Shown one piece after another: positions 1 through 9,109 of a stretch of 64,000 nucleotides of DNA. The number at the start of each line of letters is the position of its first letter. The stretch's first letter is position 1. The position numbers and the translations under genes are program-made. Below the pieces are notes generated by a model. The model saw nothing but the letters and a program-made list of their open reading frames with translations, did not search any database and was not told where the DNA came from. The stretch is from Streptomyces sp. NRRL S-31 (GTDB lineage Bacteria; Actinomycetota; Actinomycetes; Streptomycetales; Streptomycetaceae): assembly GCF_000718775.1 (NCBI RefSeq), contig NZ_JOCB01000014.1, positions 32,375 to 96,374 on the forward strand, given 5' to 3'.

Positions 1-392
1 AAGTCGCCGGTTTCTGGCTGCCGGTGGCGTCCGTCGCCTTCGCCGTCGGCGGGATCGCGCTCGCCGTCCGCCGGCGCCGGGCCGTCGCCGCCACCGCCCT
101 GGGCACCGCCCTGGGCGGCGCCCTGCTCGTCCTCGCCCTCGCCCTCGGCCGCGGCCTCACCCTGGCCGACCTGCCCGCCGACGTGTCCCACCCGGCCGCG
201 GGCGCGGTCTACGACGCCCTCACCGGCACCCTGCGCACCACCGGCTGGCTGCTGCTGGGCCTGGGGCTCGCGGTGGCCCTCACCGCGTGGCTCACCCGAT
301 ATCCGCGGCCGCCCCGTCCCGCGCGACGCCGGCGAGCGTCGCCAGCGCCCGCGCCAGCCGCGGCTCCGGCACCGACCCGAGCCCGAGCCTGA
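1..392 (+). CDS. C-terminal part of an integral membrane protein
   Basis: The reading frame is open from the left edge (first whole codon at base 3) to a TGA ending at 392, so the start lies outside the window. About 130 residues are visible. Two strongly hydrophobic stretches separated by an Arg-rich loop (about residues 8-60), and a further hydrophobic segment followed by a Pro/Arg/Ala-rich cytoplasmic tail, indicate membrane helices. The tail overlaps the 3' end of the convergent MocR-type gene by about 100 bases, which is long for a convergent overlap. I do not recognise the family and assign no function. Confidence 0.6.
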   Translation, partial: VAGFWLPVASVAFAVGGIALAVRRRRAVAATALGTALGGALLVLALALGRGLTLADLPADVSHPAAGAVYDALTGTLRTTGWLLLGLGLAVALTAWLTRYPRPPRPARRRRASPAPAPAAAPAPTRARA

Positions 393-1638
393 CCGCGTCC
401 GGGGCCCGGCCGGTGCCGACGGCGAAGGCCGTACCCGGGGTCACCGCGATGCCGTGCGCCCGCGCGGCGGCCGTGAAGGTGTCCGCCCGCCACGGCGCGG
501 GCAGCTCCCACCAGGCGAAACAGGCGGCCGGGTCGGACCGTACGGTGAACCCGGCCAGCCGCTCGGCGACCAGCCGCTGCCGCCGCCGCGCGTCCTGCCG
601 CTTGGCCGCCACCAGCCGGTCCACGGTGCCGTCGCCGAGCCAGCGCACGGCCGCCTCCAGCGCGAAGGCGCCCGCGCTCCACCCGCCGGACCGCACGGCG
701 CGGGCCACCGCCTCGACGCGGCCGGGCGGCGCGACGACGAAACCGGCGGTGAGGCCGGGCGCCACCCGCTTGGACAGGCTGTCGACGAGGTGGGTCAGCC
801 CGGGCGCGAGCGCGGCGAGCGGGGGCGGCCCGGCCGGGTGCAGGAAGGCCCAGATCCGGTCCTCGACGACCGGTGTCCCCAGCCTGTGGACACAGTCGGC
901 GAGCTGCCCCAGCCGCCCGGCGCCCGTCGTCAGCGAGGTCGGATTGTGCAGGGTCGGCTGGAGGTAGAGGGCGGACAGCGGCGTGGCGCGGTGGGCCTCG
1001 ACGACCGACTCCGGCACCAGCCCCTCCGCGTCCGTGGCGAGCGGCACGAGGACCAGGCCGAGCCGTGCCGCGATCTCCTTGACCAGCGGGTACGTCAGCG
1101 GTTCCACCCCGACCCGGCCGCCGGGCCGGACCAGCGAGGCGAGGGCGGCGGCGATGGCCTGGCGGCCGTTGCCGGTGAACAGGACGCGCTCCGGGCCGGT
1201 CCGCGGCCCGCTCCGCGCCAGCAGGTCCGCGACCGCCTCCCGGGCCGCCGGGGTGCCCGCGGCGGCGGCCGGCCGCAGCGCCTGGCCGAGGGCGTCCGGC
1301 CGCAGCAGGGAGGCGAGGGCGGGTGCCAGCAGCTCCGCCTGGCCCGGCGCGGTCGGGTAGTTCAGCTCCAGGTTCACCAGCGGGGTGCCGGCCGCCTCGA
1401 CGAGGGCGTGCCCCGGCTGCCCGTCGGGCGCGGCGGCCCGTACGAACGTGCCGCGCCCGACCTCGCCCACCACCAGCCCGCGGCGCACGAGTTCGGCGTA
1501 CACCCGCCCGGCCGTCGACGGCGCGATGCCGTGCCGGCGGGCGAACGCCCGCTGCGGCGGCAGCCGTTGGCCGGGCCGGAGCCGGCCGCCGGTGATGTCG
1601 GCCGCGATCCGGTCGGCGATGCCCCGGTAGTCGTCCAC
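292..1638 (-). CDS. MocR-type regulator (GntR winged helix fused to aminotransferase-like domain)
   Basis: About 448 residues. Residues 1-70 form a GntR-type winged-helix DNA-binding domain. The rest is a fold-type I aminotransferase-like domain with a probable PLP lysine at K290 in the motif SLSKR. MocR/PdxR/GabR proteins sense amino acid or vitamin B6 related ligands through this domain. The GTG start at 1638 was chosen over longer upstream frames because it follows a GGGGGA ribosome site and begins exactly where the winged helix begins. It is divergent from an alpha/beta hydrolase gene. Two direct repeats in the shared promoter are typical of MocR operators, so autoregulation and control of the hydrolase are inferred. 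Confidence 0.85.
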   Translation of the reverse strand: MDDYRGIADRIAADITGGRLRPGQRLPPQRAFARRHGIAPSTAGRVYAELVRRGLVVGEVGRGTFVRAAAPDGQPGHALVEAAGTPLVNLELNYPTAPGQAELLAPALASLLRPDALGQALRPAAAAGTPAAREAVADLLARSGPRTGPERVLFTGNGRQAIAAALASLVRPGGRVGVEPLTYPLVKEIAARLGLVLVPLATDAEGLVPESVVEAHRATPLSALYLQPTLHNPTSLTTGAGRLGQLADCVHRLGTPVVEDRIWAFLHPAGPPPLAALAPGLTHLVDSLSKRVAPGLTAGFVVAPPGRVEAVARAVRSGGWSAGAFALEAAVRWLGDGTVDRLVAAKRQDARRRQRLVAERLAGFTVRSDPAACFAWWELPAPWRADTFTAAARAHGIAVTPGTAFAVGTGRAPDAVRLGLGSVPEPRLARALATLAGVARDGAAADIG

Positions 1639-1666
1639 GAATCCCCCTCGTCCTGCGGTGCGTTGG

Positions 1667-1700
1667 ATTGCACCGAGAGCAAAGATTTTATTGCACCGAG
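1667..1700. promoter_or_regulatory. Probable MocR operator: two 11-bp direct repeats
   Basis: The sequence ATTGCACCGAG occurs at 1667-1677 and again at 1690-1700, 23 bp apart (about two helical turns), in the 88-bp gap between the MocR-type gene and the hydrolase. MocR proteins such as GabR are known to bind direct repeats spaced along one face of DNA. The stretch is AT-rich compared with its surroundings. Assignment to the adjacent regulator is inference. Confidence 0.6.
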
Positions 1701-1726
1701 TGACGGGGCGCCCTAGGGTCCTTGCC

Positions 1727-2584
1727 ATGCCCTCCTTCCTCGCATTCGAGGACAAAGACCCCGGTATCCCCTCCCGGGTCCCCCTCGTCCTCGTCCACGG
1801 CCACCCCTTCGACCGCACGATGTGGCAGCCGCAACTGGCGGAGTTCCCCGCCGGCCGCCGGGTGATCGCCCCCGATCTGCGCGGCTACGGCGCCTCACCG
1901 GTCACCCCCGGCACCGTCCCGCTGGCCCGCCACGCCCAGGACATCGCCGCCCTCCTGGACCGCCTGGAGGTGGACGGCTGCGTCCTCGCCGGGCTGTCCA
2001 TGGGCGGCCAGATCGTCATGGAGTGCGCCGCCCGCTTCGGCGAGCGCGTCCGGGGCCTGGTCCTCGCCGACACCTTCCCCGCCGCCGAGACCCCCGAGGG
2101 CAGGCGGAGCCGCGCGGCCATGGCCGACCGGCTGCTCGCCGAGGGCATGCGCGGCTACGCCGACGAGGTGCTGGAGAGGATGGTCGCCCCCAGCGCCGAC
2201 CCCGGGGTCAAGGCCCATGTGCACCGCATGATGACGGCCACCTCCCCCGAGGGCGCCGCGGCGGCCCTGCGCGGCCGGGCCGAACGCCCCGACTACCGCG
2301 CGCTGCTGACCCGGCTGGCCGTGCCCGCGCTGGTCGTGGTCGGCGCCGACGACACCTACACCCCCGTCGCCGACGCCGAGGCGATGCACGCGGCGCTGCC
2401 CGACTCCGTGCTGTGCGTCATCGAGGGCGCCGCCCACCTGCCCAACCTGGAGCGGCCCGCGGAGTTCAACCGGGCCCTCGGGGAGTTCCTGGCACGGCTC
2501 GACGGCAAGCTCGACGGCGGGCCGCGGGACGGCGGACCCGCTTCCGTGCACGGACGGGACCGAACCGTGCGCCGACAGGCATGA
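1727..2584 (+). CDS. Alpha/beta hydrolase
   Basis: 285 residues with the alpha/beta hydrolase fold: an oxyanion-hole HG motif near residue 28, nucleophile Ser91 in GLSMGG, acidic residue at D208 or D209, and catalytic His237 in AAHLPN. The ATG at 1727 is preferred to the longer frame because homology-like sequence begins there and the upstream part would run through the operator repeats. The substrate cannot be told from sequence; esterase, lactonase and haloperoxidase-like members all share this layout. It is divergent from the MocR-type gene, which probably controls it. Confidence 0.85.
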   Translation: MPSFLAFEDKDPGIPSRVPLVLVHGHPFDRTMWQPQLAEFPAGRRVIAPDLRGYGASPVTPGTVPLARHAQDIAALLDRLEVDGCVLAGLSMGGQIVMECAARFGERVRGLVLADTFPAAETPEGRRSRAAMADRLLAEGMRGYADEVLERMVAPSADPGVKAHVHRMMTATSPEGAAAALRGRAERPDYRALLTRLAVPALVVVGADDTYTPVADAEAMHAALPDSVLCVIEGAAHLPNLERPAEFNRALGEFLARLDGKLDGGPRDGGPASVHGRDRTVRRQA

Positions 2585-2617
2585 ACCGAATCCGGTCGAA
2601 GCTTCCATAATGGGCCC

Positions 2618-4561
2618 ATGTCCCGAGAGTTCCCCATCGGCCTCACCCCTCCCGACTGGCTGGTCCGGAACCTCAAACCCCAGCAGGCGCCCGTCAACCG
2701 GGCCGCGGTGGCCCGTGCCGCCGTCGGCATGGCCCTGCCCCTGGCACTCGGCCTCGCCGCCGGCCGCCCGGCCTACGGCGCCCTCGCCGCGATGGGCGCC
2801 CTGTCCGGCGTCATCGGCGACACCGCCGACGCCTACCGCATGCGCATCATCAACATCGCCGTCCCGCAGCTCTTCGGCGCGGTCGGCGTGACCCTGGGCA
2901 CCCTGGCCTACGGTCACGGCTGGTACGCGGTGGCCGCCGTCACCGCCGTCGCGCTGCTCTCCGGCATGATCTCGACGATCGGCGCGGTCGCCTCCGTCTC
3001 CGGCCTCCTGCTGCTCCTCAACTGCGTGGTGGGCGCGGGCCTCCCGCTGCCCTCCCCCTGGTGGCTGGCCCCCGTCCTGATGACCAGCGGCGGCCTCCTC
3101 GTCCTCCTGCTGGCCCTGCTGGCCTGGCCGCTGCGCGCGGGCATCCCCGAGCGGACCGCGGTGGCCGGCACCTACCGCACGGTCGCCGACCTCCTCGCCG
3201 TCGCCGGCACCGACCGCGTCGAGGAGTACGAGGAAGCCAGGCGCGTCGTCACCCAGTCCCTGAACCAGTCGTACGACCTGATCCTCGCCCGACGCGCCCG
3301 CCACCACGGCCGCAGCCCCGAACTAACGCGGATGCTCGCCCAGTTGAACGCGATCACCCCGGTGATCGAGGCGGCCCCCGCCGCCCACCTGGCGGCCCGT
3401 CCCCTCCCCCCGGAGATCCCCGGTGCGCTCCGCCTGCTGGCCGACGCGGTGGCGTCGGACCACACCGCTCTCCCCCCGCTGCGCCTGCCCGACCCCACCA
3501 CGGAGACGGCCCGCGCGGTGGACCACGCCCTGCGCCACACGGCCGAGGTCGTCACCGCGCCCGACGTGGACCCCCGGGGCATCGACGACCGCCTCGGCCG
3601 GCCCGCCACGCTCCGCATCCGCACGGCCCGCGCCACGCGCAACGTCGTGCTGTCCGCCAACTCCTGGCGCTACGGCGTCCGCCTCGCGGTCTGCATCGGC
3701 GCCGCCCAGGCCCTGGTCTCCCTGGTCCCCGTGCCCCGCTCCTACTGGGTCGCCCTGACCGTCACCTTCGTACTCAAGCCGGACTTCGGCTCGGTCTTCT
3801 CCCGCGCCCTGCTGCGCGCGCTCGGCACGGTGGCCGGCCTGGTGGTGGCGGCGGTGGTCCTGGCCGAGGTCCCCCTGGGCTGGTGGGACGTGCCCGCGCT
3901 CCTCCTGCTGGCCCCGCTGATCCCGGCCCTCACCCCCCGGGGCTACGGCTACCAGACCGCCGCCATCACCCCGGTGATCCTGCTCCTCTCCGACATCCTC
4001 AACCACCAGGGCACCGCCCTGCTGCTGCCCCGGCTGAACGACTCCCTGCTGGGCTGCGCGATCAGCCTGACCGCCGGCTACCTGCTGTGGCCCGAGAGCT
4101 GGCGCACCCGGGTCGGCGACCGGCTGGCCGACGCGGTGGCGGACACGGCGGCCTACGTCGAAGCGGCCTTCGGCCCCGCGCCGGACGCGTCAGCCCGGCA
4201 CCGCATGCGCCGCCGCCTGTACCGCGACCTGTCCGTCATCCGTACCGAGTTCCAGCGGGCCCTGACCGAGCCGCCGCCGACCGGCCGGCGCGCCGCCGCG
4301 TGGTGGCCGCTGGTCGTCGCCGTGGAACGCATCGTGGACGCCACGACGGCGGCCCGCGTCCGGGTCCGCCACGGGGCCGCGCCCCCGTCCACCGCCGAGG
4401 TCGCGCAGGTGACGCTGCAACTGCGGGAACTGTCCGAGGGCGTACGGAGCCAGGAGACCCTGGTCGCCGTCCGCACCGACCTCACCGGACCGGCGGGCAG
4501 CGTGCTGGAACCCCTGCGCCAGGAGGTGGCGGCGGCCCGCGCGATCGCGTCCCCGCGCTGA
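2618..4561 (+). CDS. FUSC-family (aromatic acid exporter-like) membrane protein
   Basis: 647 residues arranged as two halves, each with a block of membrane helices (about residues 25-170 and 345-490) followed by a soluble helical region. This duplicated layout is that of the FUSC/ArAE group related to YccS and AaeB, which includes aromatic acid and fusaric acid efflux proteins. It is probably in the cytoplasmic membrane. It starts 33 bp after the hydrolase gene and reads the same way, so cotranscription is possible. The substrate is unknown. Confidence 0.8.
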   Translation: MSREFPIGLTPPDWLVRNLKPQQAPVNRAAVARAAVGMALPLALGLAAGRPAYGALAAMGALSGVIGDTADAYRMRIINIAVPQLFGAVGVTLGTLAYGHGWYAVAAVTAVALLSGMISTIGAVASVSGLLLLLNCVVGAGLPLPSPWWLAPVLMTSGGLLVLLLALLAWPLRAGIPERTAVAGTYRTVADLLAVAGTDRVEEYEEARRVVTQSLNQSYDLILARRARHHGRSPELTRMLAQLNAITPVIEAAPAAHLAARPLPPEIPGALRLLADAVASDHTALPPLRLPDPTTETARAVDHALRHTAEVVTAPDVDPRGIDDRLGRPATLRIRTARATRNVVLSANSWRYGVRLAVCIGAAQALVSLVPVPRSYWVALTVTFVLKPDFGSVFSRALLRALGTVAGLVVAAVVLAEVPLGWWDVPALLLLAPLIPALTPRGYGYQTAAITPVILLLSDILNHQGTALLLPRLNDSLLGCAISLTAGYLLWPESWRTRVGDRLADAVADTAAYVEAAFGPAPDASARHRMRRRLYRDLSVIRTEFQRALTEPPPTGRRAAAWWPLVVAVERIVDATTAARVRVRHGAAPPSTAEVAQVTLQLRELSEGVRSQETLVAVRTDLTGPAGSVLEPLRQEVAAARAIASPR

Positions 4562-4650
4562 CGCGGTCCCGCAACGCGGGGCCGCTAACCTTACGTGTCC
4601 GTCCTGGCCAGCGATTGACGGGTTACAACCTCACGCGAAGGGTTGCGCAC

Positions 4651-6471
4651 ATGGGCATTCTCACTCTCCTGCGAAATGCGTTCGGCCGCTCACGCAAGAC
4701 ACGAGCCACCGAGGCGGAGGGTGCGGACCGGACGCAGACCCCGCCCACGGCTTCCCCTTCCCTCCCCGAACCCCGCCGGGCACCCGCCGAGGAGCACACC
4801 TCGGCGGAGCACGAACTGGTGGCGGCGGCCTTCGACAACGTCCAGGTCCCCGCTCCGGCTCCGACGGAATCCGAGCCGACGACGGCCGAAAAGGAGCCTG
4901 AGCAGACGGCTGAGGAGAAGCCGGAGGCAACGGCTCCCACGACCACCGAGCCGGCGACCGAGGACAAGCCCGAGGCGACGGCCCCGACGGCGGCCGAACC
5001 GACGGACGGGGACAGGCCCGAGACGACGGCCCCCGCAACGGCCGAACCGGCGGCTGAGGGCGAGCCCGAGGAGAAGCCGACGGCTGTGACACCCCCGGAC
5101 GCCGAACCGGAGACCGAGGAGAAGCCCGAGGCGACGGCCCCGACGGCGGCCGAACCGGCGGTCGAGGACCAGGCCGAGGAGAAGCCGACGGCTGTGACAC
5201 CCCCGGACGCCGAACCGGAGACCGGGGAAGAGCCCGAGACAACGGCCCCGGCAACGGCCGAACCGACGACCGAGGACAAGCCCGAGGCAACGGCCCCGAC
5301 GGCGGCCGAACCGACGGCCGAGGACCAGGCCGAGGAGAAGCCGACGGCTGTGACACCCCCGGACGCCGAACCGGAGACCGGGGAGAAGCCAGAGGCGACG
5401 GCCCCGGCAACGGCCGAACCTGCGGACGGGGACGAGCCCGAGGCGACGGCCCCCGCGACCACCGAGCCGGTGGCCGAGGAGAAGCCCGAGGCGACGGCTC
5501 CCGGTCAGGACGTGAGCGCGGCGGAGGAGAAGCCGGCGGAGGCGGACCGGACGGCGGCCGAGCCGGTGGCCGAGGAGGCGGCTCCGCCCGCCGAGCCCAC
5601 CGCCCCGCAGGCCGCCGACGGAGAGGACGCCCCACAGGGGCCACCCGCACCCGACGACGAAACCCGCACGGGTGGTGCGGGTGGGAACACCCCCGCCGAA
5701 GGCGAAGCCGAGACGGACACCCCCGCCGAAGGCGAAGCCGAGGCGGACACCCCCGCAGGAACACCTCCCACCGAAAAGCCCACATCCGCCACCCCCCTGG
5801 CAAGGCTCCGCTCCCGCACCCCCAACCTCGTCGCCGCCTACAAGGCCGCCGCAACCACCCTCAGGAAGACCGACCTCACCGGCACCCGAGCCAAGCTCTA
5901 CCTCGTGCTGGACCGCTCCGCGAGCATGCGCCCGTACTACAAGGACGGCTCCGCCCAGGCCCTCGCCGACCAGACCCTCGCCCTCGCCGCCCACCTCGAC
6001 CCCGAGGCCACGGTCCACGTCGTCTTCTTCTCCACGGAGGTCGACGGCACCACCGACCTCACCCTCGCCCCCGACCACGAGTCGAAGATCGACGACGTCC
6101 ACGCCGGCCTCGGCCGCATGGGCCGCACCAGCTACCACGCCGCAGTCGAAGCCGTACTCGCCCACTACGACAAGCACGTCACGACCCCCGACGCTCCCGA
6201 CACCCCCCGCACCCCCGCCCTCGTGGTCTTCCAGACCGACGGCGCCCCCGACGCGAAGACCCCCGCCACCCAGGCCCTCACCGACGCCGCCGAGAGCCAC
6301 CCCGGCCTCTTCTTCTCCTTCGTCGCCTTCGGCGACCACGACAACAAGGCCTTCGACTACCTCCGCAAGCTGAAGACCGGCAACGCGTCCTTCTTCCACG
6401 CCGGCCCCACCCCCCGCGAACTGACTGACGCGGAGGTGTACGCGGGCGTACTCGCCACCTGGCGCCCGTAA
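4651..6471 (+). CDS. VWA-domain protein with a long acidic Pro/Thr/Glu/Ala repeat region
   Basis: 606 residues in three parts. Residues 1-65 are basic and begin [11 protein letters not shown]. Residues about 65-390 are a low-complexity acidic region of short repeated units rich in E, P, T and A. The C-terminal part is a von Willebrand A domain with an intact MIDAS start D421-R-S-A-S425, resembling VWA proteins of tellurium-resistance (Ter) type loci. No signal peptide or membrane helix is seen, so it is probably cytoplasmic. The ATG at 4651 is chosen because the preceding 90 bases are non-coding in character. The function is unknown; metal-dependent protein binding is inferred from the MIDAS motif. 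Confidence 0.8.
   Translation: MGILTLLRNAFGRSRKTRATEAEGADRTQTPPTASPSLPEPRRAPAEEHTSAEHELVAAAFDNVQVPAPAPTESEPTTAEKEPEQTAEEKPEATAPTTTEPATEDKPEATAPTAAEPTDGDRPETTAPATAEPAAEGEPEEKPTAVTPPDAEPETEEKPEATAPTAAEPAVEDQAEEKPTAVTPPDAEPETGEEPETTAPATAEPTTEDKPEATAPTAAEPTAEDQAEEKPTAVTPPDAEPETGEKPEATAPATAEPADGDEPEATAPATTEPVAEEKPEATAPGQDVSAAEEKPAEADRTAAEPVAEEAAPPAEPTAPQAADGEDAPQGPPAPDDETRTGGAGGNTPAEGEAETDTPAEGEAEADTPAGTPPTEKPTSATPLARLRSRTPNLVAAYKAAATTLRKTDLTGTRAKLYLVLDRSASMRPYYKDGSAQALADQTLALAAHLDPEATVHVVFFSTEVDGTTDLTLAPDHESKIDDVHAGLGRMGRTSYHAAVEAVLAHYDKHVTTPDAPDTPRTPALVVFQTDGAPDAKTPATQALTDAAESHPGLFFSFVAFGDHDNKAFDYLRKLKTGNASFFHAGPTPRELTDAEVYAGVLATWRP
4918..5520. repeat. Degenerate in-frame repeats encoding the Pro/Thr/Glu/Ala region
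   Basis: Units of about 15-17 codons recur throughout this stretch. A longer block beginning GAGGAGAAGCCGACGG occurs nearly identically at 5068, 5176 and 5332, with steps of 108 and 156 bases, both multiples of three. Copy-number change would therefore keep the frame. The repeats are coding and vary in length, unlike CRISPR repeats. Confidence 0.75.
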
Positions 6472-6487
6472 CCGCCCGTCGTCATCC

Positions 6488-6528
6488 GGCCGCCCCTTCC
6501 CACCCTGCGAAACGGGAAGCGGGCGGCC
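6488..6528 (+). terminator. Rho-independent-like hairpin after the VWA gene
   Basis: GGCCGCCCCTTCCC (6488-6501) pairs with GGGAAGCGGGCGGCC (6514-6528), with one small bulge. It lies between the VWA gene stop and metG. No T-run follows, as is common in Streptomyces. Confidence 0.6.
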
Positions 6529-6592
6529 CACCCCTGTCGGCTACGATTTCAAGGTTCGAAACCGCAGAAAACGCGACCTGGGAGCAGCCACG

Positions 6593-8317
6593 ATGGCTCG
6601 ACACCTCATCACCAGCGCCCTTCCGTACATCAACGGGATCAAGCACCTGGGCAACATGGTGGGGTCCATGCTCCCGGCCGACGTCTACTCCCGCTACCTG
6701 CGCCAGCGCGGTCACGACGTCCTCTACATCTGCGCGACGGACGAGCACGGCACCCCCGCCGAGCTGGCCGCCAAGGAGCAGGGCCTGCCCGTCGCCGAGT
6801 TCTGCGCGCAGGCGCACGACGCCCAGAAGGCGGTCTACGACGGCTTCGCGCTCGCCTTCGACTACTTCGGCCGCAGCTCCAGCCGGCAGAACGTCGAGAT
6901 CACCCAGCACTTCGCCCGCAGGCTGAACGAGAACGGCTTCATCGAGGAGCGGGCGATCCGCCAGGTCTACAGCCCGGCCGACGAGCGCTTCCTGCCCGAC
7001 CGCTACGTCGAGGGCACCTGCCCGCACTGCGGCTACGACAAGGCCCGCGGCGACCAGTGCGAGAACTGCACCCGCGTACTGGACCCGACCGACCTGATCA
7101 ACCCGCGCTCGGCGATCTCCGGCTCCACCGACCTGGAGGTCCGCGAGACCAAGCACCTCTTCCTGCTCCAGTCCAAGCTGGAGAACAAGGTCCGCGAGTG
7201 GGTCGCCCGGCACGACAAGGACTGGCCGCAGCTCGCCTCCTCCATCGCCCACAAGTGGCTGACCGAGGGCCTGCACGACCGCGCCATCACCCGTGACCTG
7301 GACTGGGGCGTCCCCGTCCCGGCCGACACCTGGCCGGAGCTGGCGGCCGAGGGCAAGGTCTTCTACGTCTGGTTCGACGCCCCGATCGAGTACATCGGCG
7401 CGACGAAGGAGTGGGCCGACCAGGACCCGGAGAACCGGGACTGGAAGTCCTGGTGGTACGACGCGGACTCCGGCGAGAACCCGGTCCGCTACACCGAGTT
7501 CATGGCCAAGGACAACGTCCCGTTCCACACGGTCATGTTCCCGGCCACCGAGCTGGGCGTGCGCGAGCCGTGGAAGAAGGTCGACTACGTCAAGGCGTTC
7601 AACTGGCTGACGTACTACGGCGGCAAGTTCTCCACCTCCCAGAAGCGGGGCGTCTTCACCGACCAGGCCCTGGAGGTCCTGCCCGCCGACTACTGGCGCT
7701 ACTTCCTGATCGCCAACGCCCCGGAGTCGGACGACTCGTCGTTCACCTGGGAGCACTTCACCGCCACGGTGAACAAGGACCTGGCCGACACCCTCGGCAA
7801 CTTCGTCAACCGCGTGCTGTCCTTCAGCAAGAAGCGCTTCGGCGAGGAGGTCCCGGCCGGCGGTGAGCCCGGCGAGGCGGAGACGAGGCTCGGCGAGGAG
7901 ATCGCCCGCCTGCTCGCCGAGTACGAGGAGCACATGGAGGCCCTCCAGTTCCGCAAGGCCGCCGCGGCGCTGCGCGCCCTGTGGTCGGCCGGCAACTCCT
8001 ACCTGGAGGAGAAGGCCCCCTGGCTGGAGATCAAGACGGACAAGGAGGGCGCGGCCCTCACCCTGCGGACGGCGATGAACCTCATCCGCCTGTACGCGGT
8101 GGTCTCCGAGCCGCTGATCCCGGCCAGCTCCGCCGCCATGCGACGGGCCTTCACCCTTCCGGACGACACCGCGGCCTGGGTCTCCCCGGACGAGGCCAGG
8201 GCCCTGGACGCGGTTCCCGCCGGCACCCCCTTCACGGTCCCGCCGGTCCTCTTCGCCAAGCTGACCGACGAGGACCTGGCGACGTACAAGGAGCGCTTCG
8301 GCGGCGACGAGGGCTGA
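6593..8317 (+). CDS. metG: Methionyl-tRNA synthetase
   Basis: 574 residues; charges tRNA-Met with methionine in the cytoplasm. The class I HIGH motif appears as H18-L-G-N21, and the KMSKS loop appears as K345-F-S-T-S349. A four-cysteine zinc knuckle is at C143, C146, C156 and C159. There is no C-terminal EMAP-type tRNA-binding domain, and the length fits the short actinobacterial form. The ATG at 6593 follows a GGGAGC ribosome site. It is flanked upstream by a terminator, so it probably has its own promoter. Confidence 0.97.
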   Translation: MARHLITSALPYINGIKHLGNMVGSMLPADVYSRYLRQRGHDVLYICATDEHGTPAELAAKEQGLPVAEFCAQAHDAQKAVYDGFALAFDYFGRSSSRQNVEITQHFARRLNENGFIEERAIRQVYSPADERFLPDRYVEGTCPHCGYDKARGDQCENCTRVLDPTDLINPRSAISGSTDLEVRETKHLFLLQSKLENKVREWVARHDKDWPQLASSIAHKWLTEGLHDRAITRDLDWGVPVPADTWPELAAEGKVFYVWFDAPIEYIGATKEWADQDPENRDWKSWWYDADSGENPVRYTEFMAKDNVPFHTVMFPATELGVREPWKKVDYVKAFNWLTYYGGKFSTSQKRGVFTDQALEVLPADYWRYFLIANAPESDDSSFTWEHFTATVNKDLADTLGNFVNRVLSFSKKRFGEEVPAGGEPGEAETRLGEEIARLLAEYEEHMEALQFRKAAAALRALWSAGNSYLEEKAPWLEIKTDKEGAALTLRTAMNLIRLYAVVSEPLIPASSAAMRRAFTLPDDTAAWVSPDEARALDAVPAGTPFTVPPVLFAKLTDEDLATYKERFGGDEG

Positions 8318-8335
8318 GCACCCGGCCTGTCCGCC

Positions 8336-9028
8336 GTGGACATCCCCGAACCCCATCGCCGGCTCCTCGCGGACGCCGTCCGGGCGGGCGGCCCGTACGG
8401 CCTGGTACTGGCCGGCGGCTACGCCCTCCAGGCGCACGGGCTGGTCCGGCGCCCGCACTCCGGCCTCGATCTCGCCACCGAGAGCGCCGAGGCGATGGAG
8501 CGGGTCGCCGGTGCCGTCGGCGCGGCCCTGGAGGCGCGGGGCCGGCGGGTGCGGACCGGCGCGGTCACCGCGCTCACCGCGCAGCTGACGGTCACCGACC
8601 CGCCGACCGGCGAGCCGTGCGCGCTCGCCCTGCACAAAGAGGTCTTCTGGCAGCCGCCGGAACTGACCGGGTACGGTCCGGCGCTCTGCCCGGCGGACGC
8701 CGTCGGTACGAAGATCCGGGCCCTGTACGACCGGGGCGCGGCCGTCGACCTCATCGACGCGCACGCCTGCGCGGCCCGGTTCTCCCTGCCGGGACTGGAG
8801 GAGCTGGGCCGCCGGCACGCCCACGACCCGTTCGACCTGCCCACCCTCCAGTCCCGGCTGACCGGCACGGACTTCTACTCCGACCGGGACTTCCTCCGGT
8901 ACGGCCTGGACGAGGCCGCGGTGGCCGCCCTGCGCGCCTGGGCCCAGCGCTGGTCCGACGACATCGCCGAGCGGCTGCTGGAGGACGGCGCCTCCCCGGA
9001 CGCCGGGACCGACGAGCAGGGCGACTGA
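8336..9028 (+). CDS. Nucleotidyltransferase-like protein (AbiEii/MNT fold)
   Basis: 230 residues, GTG start 18 bp after metG. The N-terminal GGYALQAHG and the following R-R-P-H-S-G-L-D-L segment match the AbiEii/AbiGii nucleotidyltransferase pattern, in which GG(x)AL and a DxD-like motif bind nucleotide. Here the first aspartate of that motif is Gly43 while D45 is kept, so catalysis may be impaired or need another residue. No antitoxin-like partner gene lies next to it. It probably shares transcripts with metG. A toxin role is not supported by context. Confidence 0.65.
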   Translation: MDIPEPHRRLLADAVRAGGPYGLVLAGGYALQAHGLVRRPHSGLDLATESAEAMERVAGAVGAALEARGRRVRTGAVTALTAQLTVTDPPTGEPCALALHKEVFWQPPELTGYGPALCPADAVGTKIRALYDRGAAVDLIDAHACAARFSLPGLEELGRRHAHDPFDLPTLQSRLTGTDFYSDRDFLRYGLDEAAVAALRAWAQRWSDDIAERLLEDGASPDAGTDEQGD

Positions 9029-9043
9029 GCCCCGGAGACGGCT

Positions 9044-9090
9044 GTGCGCGCCGATCGTCAAGAGCGAGTCAGGACACGATCGGCGCGCAC
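9044..9090. terminator. Bidirectional terminator between convergent genes
   Basis: A perfect 15-bp inverted repeat, GTGCGCGCCGATCGT at 9044-9058 and its complement at 9076-9090, with a 17-base loop. It sits between the nucleotidyltransferase-like gene (+) and aspS (-) and can serve both. Confidence 0.85.
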
Positions 9091-9109
9091 GGGTGGTGCA
9101 CCGCTCCGG

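Noticed and set aside
885..893. TGTGGACAC in the MocR-type gene as a DnaA box
   Set aside because: It is coding, single, and mismatched at a position fixed in the consensus.
3061..4650. Frame upstream of the VWA gene extending its protein to 1136 residues
   Set aside because: It lies inside the FUSC-type gene in another frame and has Arg/Pro-rich nonsense composition.
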